Assembly (NCBI RefSeq): GCF_017848645.1
Contig: NZ_JAFEIF010000011.1
Span: 51,513-115,512 of the forward strand
Source of the DNA: Limnohabitans sp.
GTDB lineage: Bacteria; Pseudomonadota; Gammaproteobacteria; Burkholderiales; Burkholderiaceae_C
Reading direction: 5' to 3'
DNA: 64,000 nt
This document shows, piece by piece, positions 1 to 8,662 of the stretch. Position 1 is the stretch's first letter. Each line of letters opens with the position of its first letter. Below the pieces are notes generated by a model. It saw only the letters and a list, made by a program, of their open reading frames with translations. It did not search any database and was not told the origin of the DNA. The position numbers and the translations under genes are program-made.

Positions 1-1
1 T

Positions 2-682
2 TGGCCCGGCGTGCTGCTGCACGAAGCCGTGGGCCACGGTCTGGAGGGTGACTTCAACCGCAAGGGATCGAGCGCCTTCAGCGGCCGCATCGGCCAGCGC
101 GTGGCGGCCAAAGGCGTCACCGTGCTCGACGACGGCACCATCGCTGACCGCCGGGGCTCGCTGAACGTGGACGACGAAGGCCACGCCAGCCAAAAGAACG
201 TGCTGATCGAAGACGGCATCTTGCGCGGCTACATCCAGGATTCGATGAACGCCCGCCTCATGGGCGTCAAACCCACAGGCAACGGCCGCCGCGAAAGCTA
301 CGCCCATGTGCCCATGCCGCGCATGACCAACACCTACATGCTGGGCGGCGACAAGAGCGCCGAAGAAATTGTGGCCAGCATCAAAAAGGGTCTGTACGCC
401 ACCAACTTCGCGGGCGGCCAGGTGGACATCACCAGTGGCAAGTTCGTGTTTTCGGCCAGCCAGGCCTACTGGGTGGAAAACGGCAAGATCCAGTATCCCG
501 TCAAGGGTGCCACCCTGATCGGCAGCGGCCCCGAATCGCTCAAGAAGATCAGCATGATCGGCAACGACATGAAGCTCGACTCGGGTGTGGGCACCTGCGG
601 CAAGGAAGGCCAGAGTGTGCCCGTGGGTGTGGGTCAGCCTACGCTGCGCATCGATGGCCTCACCGTGGGCGGCACGGCCTGA
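2..682 (+). CDS. tldD: Metalloprotease TldD, C-terminal part (5' end outside window)
   Basis: The reading frame is already open at the left edge, so this is the 3' part of a longer gene. The HEAVGH motif (codons from base 20) is the HExxxH zinc site of the TldD/PmbA (U62) protease family, followed by the usual EGD. TldD works with TldE/PmbA in maturing modified peptides such as microcins and in degrading CcdA-type antitoxins. About 227 of roughly 480 residues are visible, including the glycine-rich C-terminal region. The partner pmbA/tldE is not in the window. The next gene, aroG, has its own leader, so the two are probably separate transcription units. Confidence 0.93.
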   Translation, partial: WPGVLLHEAVGHGLEGDFNRKGSSAFSGRIGQRVAAKGVTVLDDGTIADRRGSLNVDDEGHASQKNVLIEDGILRGYIQDSMNARLMGVKPTGNGRRESYAHVPMPRMTNTYMLGGDKSAEEIVASIKKGLYATNFAGGQVDITSGKFVFSASQAYWVENGKIQYPVKGATLIGSGPESLKKISMIGNDMKLDSGVGTCGKEGQSVPVGVGQPTLRIDGLTVGGTA

Positions 683-752
683 GGCGCCTGTTCGGGTTTG
701 CCCTTGGGCGGTCCCGTCAGGAAGCGTCATCAACCTGTGATACATTGAATAC

Positions 753-827
753 ATGTCTTCGCGCATCGCTTTTTACTTTTTTTATTTTTGGTTCTCAGTC
801 CCCGGCGGACGAGAGGCGAGCGCATAA
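753..827 (+). CDS. AroG leader peptide, 24 aa, rich in aromatic residues
   Basis: This short ORF reads ATG to TAA and encodes 24 residues. Residues 7-14 are FYFFYFWF, that is 5 Phe, 2 Tyr and 1 Trp in one unbroken run, with ten of the first 14 codons before or in the run being T-rich. It sits 85 bases upstream of an aromatic-pathway gene and just before a U-tailed terminator hairpin, the classic arrangement of a ribosome-mediated attenuator. The Shine-Dalgarno sequence is weak. A ribosome stalled on the Phe/Tyr codons would leave bases 802-808 free to pair with 851-857 and block the terminator. No database support was available; function is inferred from composition and RNA pairing. Confidence 0.8.
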   Translation: MSSRIAFYFFYFWFSVPGGREASA

Positions 828-883
828 GCACCCGAACATCTCGACACACACCGCCGGAGCCCCAAAGCCCGGCGGTTTTTTTT
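802..883 (+). promoter_or_regulatory. Attenuator of aroG: antiterminator and terminator alternatives
   Basis: The terminator stem is CCGCCGG (851-857) with CCGGCGG (869-875), closed by A850-T876 and followed by eight T residues (876-883). The same CCGGCGG occurs at 802-808, inside codons 17-19 of the leader peptide. It can therefore pair with 851-857 instead, giving a mutually exclusive antiterminator. When aromatic amino acids are plentiful the ribosome runs on to the stop at 825-827, covers 802-808 and lets the terminator form. All pairings are visible in the sequence; the regulatory outcome is inferred. Confidence 0.8.
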
Positions 884-912
884 CACCTGTTTTTAAATCT
901 GAGGAGTCCACG

Positions 913-2034
913 ATGAACGCCAAAACCGCAGCCCCCGAGAGCTGGTATCCGAATGCCGCCGACCGCAAAGGCCAGACCGACGACGAACGCATCAAGGACA
1001 TCACCGTGCTCCCACCGCCAGAACATTTGATCCGCTTTTTCCCGATTGCCGGCACGGCCACGGAAACCCTGATCACCCAAACCCGCAAAGCCATTCAGAA
1101 GATCGTGCACGGCCAAGACGACCGCTTGCTGGTCATCATCGGCCCTTGCTCGATCCACGATCCGGCTGCAGCCCTCGACTACGCCCGCCGCCTCAAGCCC
1201 CTGCGTGAAAAATACGCCGACACGCTGGAGATCGTGATGCGCGTGTACTTCGAAAAGCCCCGCACCACCGTGGGCTGGAAAGGCCTGATCAACGACCCCT
1301 ACCTGGACGAGAGCTACCGCATCGATGAAGGCCTGCGCATCGCACGCCAGCTGCTGATCGAGATCAACCGCCAGGGCCTGCCCGCAGGCAGCGAGTTCTT
1401 GGACGTGATCTCACCCCAGTACATTGGCGACCTGATCAGCTGGGGTGCCATCGGCGCTCGCACCACCGAAAGCCAGGTGCACCGCGAGTTGGCTTCGGGC
1501 CTGTCGGCCCCCATCGGCTTCAAGAACGGCACCGATGGCAACATCAAGATCGCGACCGACGCCATCCAGGCCGCAGCCCGTGGCCACCACTTTTTGTCGG
1601 TGCACAAGAATGGTCAGGTTGCCATCGTGCAGACCCAAGGCAATCAGGATTGCCATGTGATTTTGCGCGGCGGCAAAGCCCCCAATTACGACGCTGAAAG
1701 CGTGGCCGCCGCTTGCAAGGAACTCGAAGCCGCCAAGCTGCCTGCTACTTTGATGGTGGACTGCAGCCACGCCAACAGCAGCAAAAAGCACGAGCGCCAG
1801 ATCGACGTGGCCAAGGACATCGCCGCGCAGATCAGCGGCGGCTCGCGCCAGGTGTTTGGTGTCATGGTCGAAAGCCACCTCAAAGACGGTGCCCAGAAGT
1901 TCACGCCCGGTCAGCACGATGTGACCCAGCTGACCTACGGCCAGAGCATCACCGACGCTTGCATCGGCTGGGACGACAGCGAAGGCGTGTTGCAGGTGCT
2001 GTCGGATGCGGTCAAGGCTCGCCGCGCAGGCTGA
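913..2034 (+). CDS. aroG: 3-deoxy-7-phosphoheptulonate (DAHP) synthase, class I
   Basis: This enzyme condenses phosphoenolpyruvate with erythrose 4-phosphate, the committed step of the shikimate pathway, in the cytosol. The 373-residue product has the family motifs GPCSIHDP, KPRTTVGWKGL, SQVHRELASGL, GFKNGTDG and DCSHANSSK, and matches the length of AroF/AroG/AroH-type enzymes. I chose ATG 913 because GAGGAG (901-906) sits at the right distance; a longer frame from TTG 745 would translate through the attenuator hairpin and is unlikely. Expression is probably controlled by the upstream leader peptide and terminator. Which aromatic amino acid inhibits the enzyme itself cannot be read with confidence. 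It converges with mpl. Confidence 0.95.
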   Translation: MNAKTAAPESWYPNAADRKGQTDDERIKDITVLPPPEHLIRFFPIAGTATETLITQTRKAIQKIVHGQDDRLLVIIGPCSIHDPAAALDYARRLKPLREKYADTLEIVMRVYFEKPRTTVGWKGLINDPYLDESYRIDEGLRIARQLLIEINRQGLPAGSEFLDVISPQYIGDLISWGAIGARTTESQVHRELASGLSAPIGFKNGTDGNIKIATDAIQAAARGHHFLSVHKNGQVAIVQTQGNQDCHVILRGGKAPNYDAESVAAACKELEAAKLPATLMVDCSHANSSKKHERQIDVAKDIAAQISGGSRQVFGVMVESHLKDGAQKFTPGQHDVTQLTYGQSITDACIGWDDSEGVLQVLSDAVKARRAG

Positions 2035-2146
2035 TGGAAGGCGCGGCCTTTGACCCTTCATGGGAGGCCGCACCTGCAGTCGAATGATGGCATGGGCTGT
2101 AGCCCACATTGGCGAGCAGGCGCTCGCTCCCCCTCAGGGCAGGACC

Positions 2147-3517
2147 TCAGCGGGTCGCCAAGGCGGCGAGCAGCTTGGCGTGAATCCCGCCAAAGCCGCC
2201 GTTGCTCATGCACAGCAGGTGGTCTCTGGGCTGCACTTGCGCCAGCACTTGGGTGATGACTTCGTCTATGTTGGTGCCCACTTGCGCTTTGGCCCCCATG
2301 GGCAGTAGCGCCGCAGTGGCATCCCAGCCCAGTCCGCCCGAATGGCAAAACGCCAGATCGGCTTCTTCCAAACTCCAGGGCAGCTGGGCTTTCATGGTGC
2401 CGAGCTTCATGGTGTTGCTGCGTGGCTCGAAGATGGCGAGGATGCGTGCCTTGTCCACTTGGCGGCGCAGGCCGTTGACGGTGGTTCGGATCGCGGTGGG
2501 GTGGTGGGCGAAGTCGTCGTAAACGGTGATGCCGTTCACTGTGCCGCGCACCTCCATGCGGCGTTTGACGTTTTCAAAAGTGGCCAGTGCTTGGGCCGCC
2601 ACCGCTGGGTTCACGCCCACATGCTCGGCAGCCGCGATGGCAGCCAGCGCGTTGAGTTGGTTGTGCACGCCGCCAATCGCCCATTGCACCTTGGCCACCG
2701 GTTGACCAGTCTGCAACACCTTGAAACTGGAGGGTTCGCCTTCGGCCACAAAGTCGCTCACCGCTGCACCAAAGGTTCGAACTTCGCTCCAGCAGCCTTG
2801 TGCCAGCACGCGAGTCAGGCTTTCCTCCAGGCCATTGACCACCACCCGGCCCGAGCCGGGTACGGTGCGCACCAGGTGGTGAAACTGGCGCTCGATGGCG
2901 GCCAGGTCGTCAAAAATGTCGGCGTGGTCGAACTCGAGGTTGTTCAGGATGGCGGTGCGCGGGCGGTAGTGCACAAATTTGCTGCGCTTGTCGAAGAAGG
3001 CGGTGTCGTATTCGTCGGCTTCGATGACGAAGTACTTTCCGCCGCCCAAGCGTGCCGATACGCCGAAGTTGAGCGGCACGCCACCCACGAGAAAGCCGGG
3101 TTCCAGCCCCGCCTGCTCCAGCACCCAGGCCAGCATCGAGGTGGTGGTGGTTTTGCCGTGCGTGCCCGCCACCGCCAGCACATGGCGGCCTTGCAGCACA
3201 TGCTCGGACAGCCACTGGGGGCCGCTGGTGTAGGGTGCGCCGGCTTCCAAAATCGCTTCCATCAGCGGGAATTTGGGGCTGCCGTCGGCCAGTCGGGCGC
3301 GGCTGACCACGTTGCCCACCACGTACATGTCGGGTTGGACGGCCATCTGGTCGGCGTCAAAACCCTCGATCAACTCGATGCCCAAAGCCCGCAGTTGATC
3401 GCTCATGGGCGGGTAAACGCCCGCGTCACACCCCGTCACCCGATGCCCTGCCTCGCGGGCCAGCGCGGCCAGGCCCCCCATGAAGGTGCCACAAATGCCC
3501 AAGATATGTATATGCAT
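2147..3517 (-). CDS. mpl: UDP-N-acetylmuramate:L-Ala-gamma-D-Glu-meso-DAP ligase
   Basis: Mpl attaches the recycled murein tripeptide directly to UDP-MurNAc, bypassing the MurC-D-E steps, in the cytosol. The 456-residue protein starts with the MurC-like Rossmann motif HILGICGTFMGGLA and carries the ATP-binding GTHGKTTTTSM and the EADEYDTAFFDKRSKF segment of Mpl. Length matches the family. It pairs functionally with AmpD at 14 kb, which releases the same tripeptide, although the two are not in one operon. It converges with aroG across 112 bp in which I see no strong terminator. Confidence 0.95.
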   Translation of the reverse strand: MHIHILGICGTFMGGLAALAREAGHRVTGCDAGVYPPMSDQLRALGIELIEGFDADQMAVQPDMYVVGNVVSRARLADGSPKFPLMEAILEAGAPYTSGPQWLSEHVLQGRHVLAVAGTHGKTTTTSMLAWVLEQAGLEPGFLVGGVPLNFGVSARLGGGKYFVIEADEYDTAFFDKRSKFVHYRPRTAILNNLEFDHADIFDDLAAIERQFHHLVRTVPGSGRVVVNGLEESLTRVLAQGCWSEVRTFGAAVSDFVAEGEPSSFKVLQTGQPVAKVQWAIGGVHNQLNALAAIAAAEHVGVNPAVAAQALATFENVKRRMEVRGTVNGITVYDDFAHHPTAIRTTVNGLRRQVDKARILAIFEPRSNTMKLGTMKAQLPWSLEEADLAFCHSGGLGWDATAALLPMGAKAQVGTNIDEVITQVLAQVQPRDHLLCMSNGGFGGIHAKLLAALATR

Positions 3518-3588
3518 GCCCGGATTTTAGGGGGCCATCGGGCGCAGCCCGGACGGTGACCCCTTGGGGCCGGTCACAATCGGTGCCC

Positions 3589-4173
3589 ATGAACGACCTT
3601 GCCCTTGAAATTGCCGCCACCGCTGCCCGTTTGGTGGTGGAAGAAGGCTTGGCCTTTGGCCCGGCCAAGCACCGCGCCCTCAAAGAGCTGGGCCTGCCCA
3701 CGCGCACCGCTTTGCCCAACAACGATGTGGTCGAGGCCGAGGTGCGCGACTACATCGCCTTGTTTTGTGCCGACACGCAGCCGGGCGAATTGCTGGCCTT
3801 GCGCGAATTGGCAAGGGTCTGGATGCAGCGCCTGGCCGAATTTCGCCCGCACCTGGGCGGTGCGGTCTGGCAAGGCTGGGCCACGCGCTTGTGTGATGTG
3901 GATCTGGCCTTGTTTTGTGACGACCCGAAATCGGCCGAAATCGCCCTGATCAACCAGAACCAGCGATACGAGACGCAAACCGTGCGCGGCCTGCACGGCG
4001 ATGATGTGGAGGTGCTGAGCCTGCACAGTTTTTGTGAGGCCTTGAACGAAGATGTGGGCGTGCACCTGCGCATTTACGACCTGGACGATTTGCGCGGGGC
4101 TTTGCTGCCCGATGCGCAAGGCCGTTCGCCGCGGGGGGATTTGGCTGCTTTGGAGCGCCTGCTGGCGTCATGA
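3589..4173 (+). CDS. Conserved hypothetical protein, possibly nucleotidyltransferase-like
   Basis: The product is 194 residues, soluble, with no signal peptide or membrane segment. I do not recognise a named family with certainty. The central stretch GGAVWQGWATRLCDVDLALFCDD resembles the G-x-A...D-x-D signature of nucleotidyltransferase folds, and an acidic tail region (residues about 150-180) follows. It diverges from mpl across about 70 bp, and its stop overlaps the start of the tlpA-like gene by 4 bp (ATGA), so the two are probably translated together. The start at 3589 is the first ATG of the open frame. The nucleotidyltransferase reading is only a motif-level impression. Confidence 0.72.
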   Translation: MNDLALEIAATAARLVVEEGLAFGPAKHRALKELGLPTRTALPNNDVVEAEVRDYIALFCADTQPGELLALRELARVWMQRLAEFRPHLGGAVWQGWATRLCDVDLALFCDDPKSAEIALINQNQRYETQTVRGLHGDDVEVLSLHSFCEALNEDVGVHLRIYDLDDLRGALLPDAQGRSPRGDLAALERLLAS

Positions 4174-4730
4174 AAGACAATTCGAACATGAATCAACCCC
4201 ACGCCAATGCCTCCAGACGCCACTTGATTTGGGGGGCCGGTGCGGCCGCTGCAGTCGCCGGGGTCGGCATGGCCTTGTGGCGGTTTGAGCCTCGGGACGT
4301 GGCGCAGGCCGAAAGGCACCCGTTTTGGGGTCAGCAGTACGAGACGCCTTCGGGCCAAGCCTTGGCCATGGCTGCTTTTAAGGGCAAACCCCTGCTGCTG
4401 AACTTTTGGGCCACCTGGTGCCCGCCCTGCATCGAAGAATTACCGATGATTGACGCCTTCTGGCGTGAAAATACAGCCAACGGCCATCAAGTGGTGGCTT
4501 TGGCCATAGATCAGCCCAGCGCTGTGCGCAAATTCCTGAGCCGTCAAGCACTGGGTTTTTCCGTGGGATTGGCCGGTCTGGAAGGCACCCAATTGGCCAA
4601 ATCCTTGGGCAATGCCGCCGGTGGCTTGCCATTCACTGTATTTTTCAAAGCAGATGGCAGCATTTGGCGACAAAAGATGGGGCAACTCACGGCCGATGAT
4701 TTGGCTCAATGGCGCAGCGCCACCCTTTGA
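4170..4730 (+). CDS. TlpA/ResA-like membrane-anchored thioredoxin
   Basis: The 186-residue protein has an N-terminal arginine pair and a hydrophobic segment (about residues 18-37) that would anchor it on the periplasmic side. A thioredoxin fold follows, with the active-site WCPPC at residues 83-87 and the cis-proline region GGLPFTVFF near the C-terminus. Proteins of this type reduce disulfides in the periplasm, often for cytochrome c or metalloenzyme assembly. Its specific partner is unknown. The start overlaps the upstream hypothetical gene by 4 bp; an alternative ATG lies at 4188. The 160 bp downstream separates it from accB. Confidence 0.88.
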   Translation: MKDNSNMNQPHANASRRHLIWGAGAAAAVAGVGMALWRFEPRDVAQAERHPFWGQQYETPSGQALAMAAFKGKPLLLNFWATWCPPCIEELPMIDAFWRENTANGHQVVALAIDQPSAVRKFLSRQALGFSVGLAGLEGTQLAKSLGNAAGGLPFTVFFKADGSIWRQKMGQLTADDLAQWRSATL

Positions 4731-4890
4731 GGCGGTACAGACCGAACGCGCAGGTGCCACAGCCGTATGAAACCGCTGACAGGCCTCAATACACCGCGGC
4801 TGTTCGGTCAAGAAAAGGCAAATTCAAGGGATTTGACTGGAATTTGGTGTAAATTCGCTCCATTACATGTGCTCAAGCAATGGAGGATCT

Positions 4891-5349
4891 ATGGATTTGC
4901 GCAAACTTAAAACACTGATTGACTTGGTGTCCGACTCGAACGTGTCGGAGCTGGAAATCACCGAAGCCGAAGGCAAGGTCCGCATTGTCAAGAGCATGGG
5001 TGTGGCCCAACCGGTGGTGATGCAGCAAGCCGCTCCTGTGGCCGCCGCGCCTGTCGTGGCCGCCCCGGCCGTGGCTGCCGTCGAGGCCGCACCTGTGGTG
5101 GCTGCAGCGCCCGCTGGCCACGCTGTGAAGTCGCCCATGGTGGGCACTTTCTACCGCTCCTCCAGCCCCGGCTCGGCACCATTCATCCAGATCGGCTCGG
5201 TGGTCAAAGAGGGCGACACCCTGTGCATCATCGAAGCCATGAAGATCCTCAACGAGATCGAATCCGACAAGTCCGGCACCGTCACGCAGATTCTGTGTGA
5301 AAACGGACAGGCCGTGGAATACGGTCAGCCTCTTTTCATCGTCGAATAA
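4891..5349 (+). CDS. accB: Biotin carboxyl carrier protein of acetyl-CoA carboxylase
   Basis: AccB carries the biotin that shuttles CO2 between biotin carboxylase and the carboxyltransferase in the first step of fatty-acid synthesis. The 152-residue product has the N-terminal MDLRKLK...L domain, an Ala/Val/Pro-rich linker (about 45-77) and the C-terminal biotinyl domain with [10 protein letters not shown]; Lys118 is the biotin site. I chose ATG 4891 because of the TGGAGGA ribosome site at 4881-4887; an in-frame ATG at 4867 lacks one. accC follows after 15 bp, so the two form the usual accBC operon. Confidence 0.97.
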   Translation: MDLRKLKTLIDLVSDSNVSELEITEAEGKVRIVKSMGVAQPVVMQQAAPVAAAPVVAAPAVAAVEAAPVVAAAPAGHAVKSPMVGTFYRSSSPGSAPFIQIGSVVKEGDTLCIIEAMKILNEIESDKSGTVTQILCENGQAVEYGQPLFIVE

Positions 5350-5364
5350 ACCCACGGGGATTTC

Positions 5365-6714
5365 ATGTTCAAGAAAATCCTGGTCGCCAACCGAGGCGAA
5401 ATCGCCTTGCGCATCCAGCGCGCTTGTCGCGAGCTGGGCGTCAAGGCGGTGATGGTCTATTCCGAAGCCGACAAAGAAGCCAAATACGTCAAGCTGGCCG
5501 AAGAAGCCGTCTGCATTGGTCCGGCGGCATCCCCGCTGAGCTACCTCAACATGCCCGCCATCATTTCGGCTGCCGAAGTGACGGATGCCGAGGCGATTCA
5601 CCCCGGTTACGGCTTTTTGAGCGAGAACGCCGACTTTGCCGAACGGGTCGAGAAAAGCGGTTTCCAGTTCATTGGCCCCACGCCCGAGTCGATCCGCATC
5701 ATGGGCGACAAGGTGTCGGCCAAGCAAGCCATGATCCGCGCGGGCGTGCCCTGTGTGCCTGGCTCCGAAGGCGAATTGCCCGATGACCCGGTGCAAATCC
5801 GCCGCATTGCCAAAGCCGTGGGTTACCCGGTCATCATCAAGGCCGCTGGCGGCGGTGGTGGTCGCGGCATGCGCGTAGTGCACACCGAGGCGGCACTCGT
5901 CAACGCTGTGCAAATGACCAAGGCCGAAGCCGGTGCGGCGTTTGGCAATCCGGCGGTCTACATGGAAAAGTTCCTTCAGAACCCGCGCCATGTGGAAATT
6001 CAGATCATGGCCGACAAGCACCGCAACGCCGTGTATTTGGGCGAGCGCGACTGCTCCATGCAGCGGCGTCACCAAAAGGTGATCGAAGAGGCGCCGGCAC
6101 CGGGCATTCCCCGCAAGCTGATCGACAAAATCGGCGAGCGCTGTGTGGCCGCCTGCAAGAAGATCAATTACCGCGGGGCGGGCACCTTCGAGTTCTTGTA
6201 TGAAAACGGCGAGTTCTATTTCATCGAGATGAACACCCGTGTGCAGGTCGAGCACCCGGTGACCGAGTGGGTCACCGGCGTGGACATCGTCAAGACGCAG
6301 ATCATGGTCGCTGCCGGTGAGAAACTGCCGTTCACCCAAAAGCAGATCCAGATCCGGGGACACGCCATCGAGTGCCGCATCAACGCGGAAGACCCCTTCA
6401 AGTTCACGCCATCGCCGGGTCGTGTCACGTCGTGGCACATGCCTGGCGGCCCTGGCGTTAGGGTCGACTCGCACGTTTACAACAACTACTTTGTGCCACC
6501 GAACTACGACTCGATGATCGGCAAGCTGATCGTTCATGGCGACACCCGCGAGCAGGCTTTGGCTCGCATGCAAACAGCTTTGAATGAAACTGTGATCGAA
6601 GGCATCAGCACCAACGTGCCCTTGCACCGCGAGTTGATGGTCGACGCCAAGTTCATGCAAGGCGGCACCAACATCCATTATTTGGAACACTGGCTGAGCC
6701 AGCACAAGCGCTGA
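5365..6714 (+). CDS. accC: Biotin carboxylase subunit of acetyl-CoA carboxylase
   Basis: AccC carboxylates the biotin on AccB using ATP and bicarbonate. The 449-residue protein begins with the typical [23 protein letters not shown], has the glycine-rich ATP loop [11 protein letters not shown], and ends with the TN-x-P-LHRELM region. Length matches the family exactly. It lies 15 bp after accB and 5 bp before prmA, so accB-accC-prmA look like one transcription unit, an order common in betaproteobacteria. No deviation from the family was noticed. Confidence 0.98.
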   Translation: MFKKILVANRGEIALRIQRACRELGVKAVMVYSEADKEAKYVKLAEEAVCIGPAASPLSYLNMPAIISAAEVTDAEAIHPGYGFLSENADFAERVEKSGFQFIGPTPESIRIMGDKVSAKQAMIRAGVPCVPGSEGELPDDPVQIRRIAKAVGYPVIIKAAGGGGGRGMRVVHTEAALVNAVQMTKAEAGAAFGNPAVYMEKFLQNPRHVEIQIMADKHRNAVYLGERDCSMQRRHQKVIEEAPAPGIPRKLIDKIGERCVAACKKINYRGAGTFEFLYENGEFYFIEMNTRVQVEHPVTEWVTGVDIVKTQIMVAAGEKLPFTQKQIQIRGHAIECRINAEDPFKFTPSPGRVTSWHMPGGPGVRVDSHVYNNYFVPPNYDSMIGKLIVHGDTREQALARMQTALNETVIEGISTNVPLHRELMVDAKFMQGGTNIHYLEHWLSQHKR

Positions 6715-6719
6715 ACTTT

Positions 6720-7616
6720 ATGTATGAACTGAGCCTGCTGTGCCCCGAAGACCGGGTGGACGTGCTGAGCGATGCGCTCGATGCCCTGGACGCCTTGAGC
6801 GTGTCGGTGGAAGACGCGGATGCCCAGACGCCCGCCGAACAAGCCCTGTTTGGCGAACCCGGCATGCCGCCACCCAAAGACGGCTGGCAGCGTTCGCGCA
6901 TGGTGGCCTTGTTTGCCCAGGAAGCGGCGGCCAAGGAGGCGGCCGTTTTGTTGGGTGCGCAAGACTTTTTTGAGGACTGCCAGTTGCTCGGCATCCAGAC
7001 CGTGGAAGACCAGGACTGGGTGCGCTTGACCCAGTCGCAGTTTGCGCCGGTCGAGGTGACGCCTGATTTCTGGATCGTGCCCACTTGGCACGAGCCGCCC
7101 GAACAAGCCCGCCAGATCATCCGACTCGACCCAGGTCTGGCTTTTGGCACCGGCACCCACCCCACCACCCGCATGTGTTTGCGCTGGATTGCCCAGCACG
7201 ACCTGCAGGGCCAGCGCGTGCTCGACTACGGTTGCGGCTCGGGCATTTTGGCCATTGGCGCCGCCAAATACGGTGCCACCGACATCGACGCGGTGGACAT
7301 CGACGAAGCGGCGGTGACTTCAACCGAGTTGAATGCACTGGCCAACGGTGTTCGGCTGCAGGCCGGTTTGCCCGACAAAGCGCAAGGCCAGTACCAGACC
7401 GTGTTGGCCAATATTCTGGCCACGCCATTGAAAGTGCTGGCTCCCCTGTTGTGTTCTTATGTGGCCCCCGGTGGGCACTTGGTACTGGCCGGTATCCTGG
7501 AGCGCCAGGCTGAGGAGCTTCAAGCCGCGTACGCGCCTTGGGTGACTCTTGTGGTGGCCGATGCCCAGGAAGGCTGGATCTTGATGACCGCCAAGTTGTC
7601 GGCTCAGCCCGCTTGA
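6720..7616 (+). CDS. prmA: Ribosomal protein L11 methyltransferase
   Basis: PrmA trimethylates lysines and the N-terminus of ribosomal protein L11 with S-adenosylmethionine. The 298-residue protein has the N-terminal L11-binding domain (YELSLLCPED...) and the motif region LDPGLAFGTGTHPTTRMCL, followed by the SAM site LDYGCGSGILAIGA and the NILATPL catalytic loop. It starts 5 bp after accC and is probably cotranscribed. Length and motifs are normal. Confidence 0.97.
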   Translation: MYELSLLCPEDRVDVLSDALDALDALSVSVEDADAQTPAEQALFGEPGMPPPKDGWQRSRMVALFAQEAAAKEAAVLLGAQDFFEDCQLLGIQTVEDQDWVRLTQSQFAPVEVTPDFWIVPTWHEPPEQARQIIRLDPGLAFGTGTHPTTRMCLRWIAQHDLQGQRVLDYGCGSGILAIGAAKYGATDIDAVDIDEAAVTSTELNALANGVRLQAGLPDKAQGQYQTVLANILATPLKVLAPLLCSYVAPGGHLVLAGILERQAEELQAAYAPWVTLVVADAQEGWILMTAKLSAQPA

Positions 7617-7685
7617 TGCGGGTCAGGGCGTGCTCCGATCGGCGCAGACCGCCTGAGTCTGCTTAAGCCTGTCTACAATCTGGCC

Positions 7686-8573
7686 ATGAACAGGATCACC
7701 CGCTGCCCCTCGTGCACCACGGTTTATCAGCTGGGGGAAACCCATTTGCAGGCAGCCAAAGGCTGGTTGCGCTGTGGTGCCTGCGGCCATGTTTTTGACA
7801 GCACGGGCTTGGTGTTGCGCTGGACGCCAGCGCCTGATGCCTCAGCTGTTTCGTCTGCAGCTCCAGCGTCCGCTGCGCATGAAGATGGGTCATTGAGCGC
7901 TGCGCAAGCGCATCCTGGGCCCGACTTGGTGGCCGATCCGGCAGACCGCATTGCAATCGACGGTTTTTTAAAAAAGGAAGACCACAGCGCTCCATTTCAG
8001 GCTCGGCCAGCGCAATCCGAGCTGGCCGCGTTTGAACAGGCTTTGTCCAGTTTCAAGCCTGAACCTTTGACTTTTGAGCCCTTGGCTCAGCCAGAGAAGG
8101 CGGCTGCTGCAGTGCCCTCTCGGTCATGGCTTGTGCCTTACGCGGTGCTGAGCTTGGCCTTGTTGCTGCTGCTGCAGTTGGCCTATGTGCAAAGAGATGC
8201 TCTGGTGGCCTCATGGCCTGCCAGTGAATCCGTGTTGCGCCATGTGTGCCAGTCCTTTGGTTGCCAAATCAATCCGCTGCGCGATGTCGAGGGCGTGGTC
8301 ATCGACAGCTCCAGCTTGGTGCAACGCAGCGACGACCATGTGCTGACTTGGTCCGTGCGCAACACCACGCGCCGCGTTCTGGGTACGACGGCCTTGGAGC
8401 TGAGCTTGATGGACCCCCAAGGCAAATTGGTGCTGCGCACCGTGGTCTTGCCTGCGCAGACGGGGGCGCCGCCAACCCTGTCCCCTGACCAGTCCTGGTC
8501 GGGCAGCTTGAAGGTTCTGGTCTCGCCCGAGCTGGTCTTCAGCGATTACCGCTTGCTCAGTTTCTACCCTTGA
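7686..8573 (+). CDS. Zinc-ribbon membrane protein with DUF3426 domain
   Basis: The 295-residue protein opens with a zinc ribbon (CPSC at residues 8-11 and CGAC near 32-35), as in the MJ0042/zinc_ribbon_5 domain. A low-complexity linker follows, then one membrane helix (SWLVPYAVLSLALLLLLQLAYV, about residues 144-165) and a C-terminal DUF3426 domain that would lie outside the membrane. Function is unknown; genes of this family commonly follow prmA in betaproteobacteria. It lies 69 bp downstream of prmA and may belong to the same transcription unit. Confidence 0.88.
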   Translation: MNRITRCPSCTTVYQLGETHLQAAKGWLRCGACGHVFDSTGLVLRWTPAPDASAVSSAAPASAAHEDGSLSAAQAHPGPDLVADPADRIAIDGFLKKEDHSAPFQARPAQSELAAFEQALSSFKPEPLTFEPLAQPEKAAAAVPSRSWLVPYAVLSLALLLLLQLAYVQRDALVASWPASESVLRHVCQSFGCQINPLRDVEGVVIDSSSLVQRSDDHVLTWSVRNTTRRVLGTTALELSLMDPQGKLVLRTVVLPAQTGAPPTLSPDQSWSGSLKVLVSPELVFSDYRLLSFYP

Positions 8574-8603
8574 TCCTGGCCGGTTAGCCAGCCCTCTTGC
8601 ACG

Positions 8604-8638
8604 TAAAAAAGCCCGGCACTGTTGCCAGTGACGGGCTT
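8604..8638 (-). terminator. Rho-independent terminator of the histone H1-like gene
   Basis: Read on the minus strand, AAGCCCG and CACTG pair with CAGTG and CGGGCTT around a small loop, followed by a run of six T. It lies just past the stop codon at 8663. The hairpin is symmetric and may also help end transcription of the DUF3426 gene coming the other way. Confidence 0.85.
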
Positions 8639-8662
8639 GGTGGCTAGCGCCTGAACTGTGAA

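Noticed and set aside
745..912. N-terminal extension of aroG from TTG 745
   Set aside because: It would translate through the attenuator hairpin and is not similar to DAHP synthases; ATG 913 has a strong GAGGAG site.
4833..4855. Sigma-70 promoter TTGACT...TAAATT before accB
   Set aside because: The two hexamers are only 11 bp apart, too close for a working promoter.
4873..6705. 610-codon open frame opposite accB-accC
   Set aside because: Antisense to two unmistakable genes.
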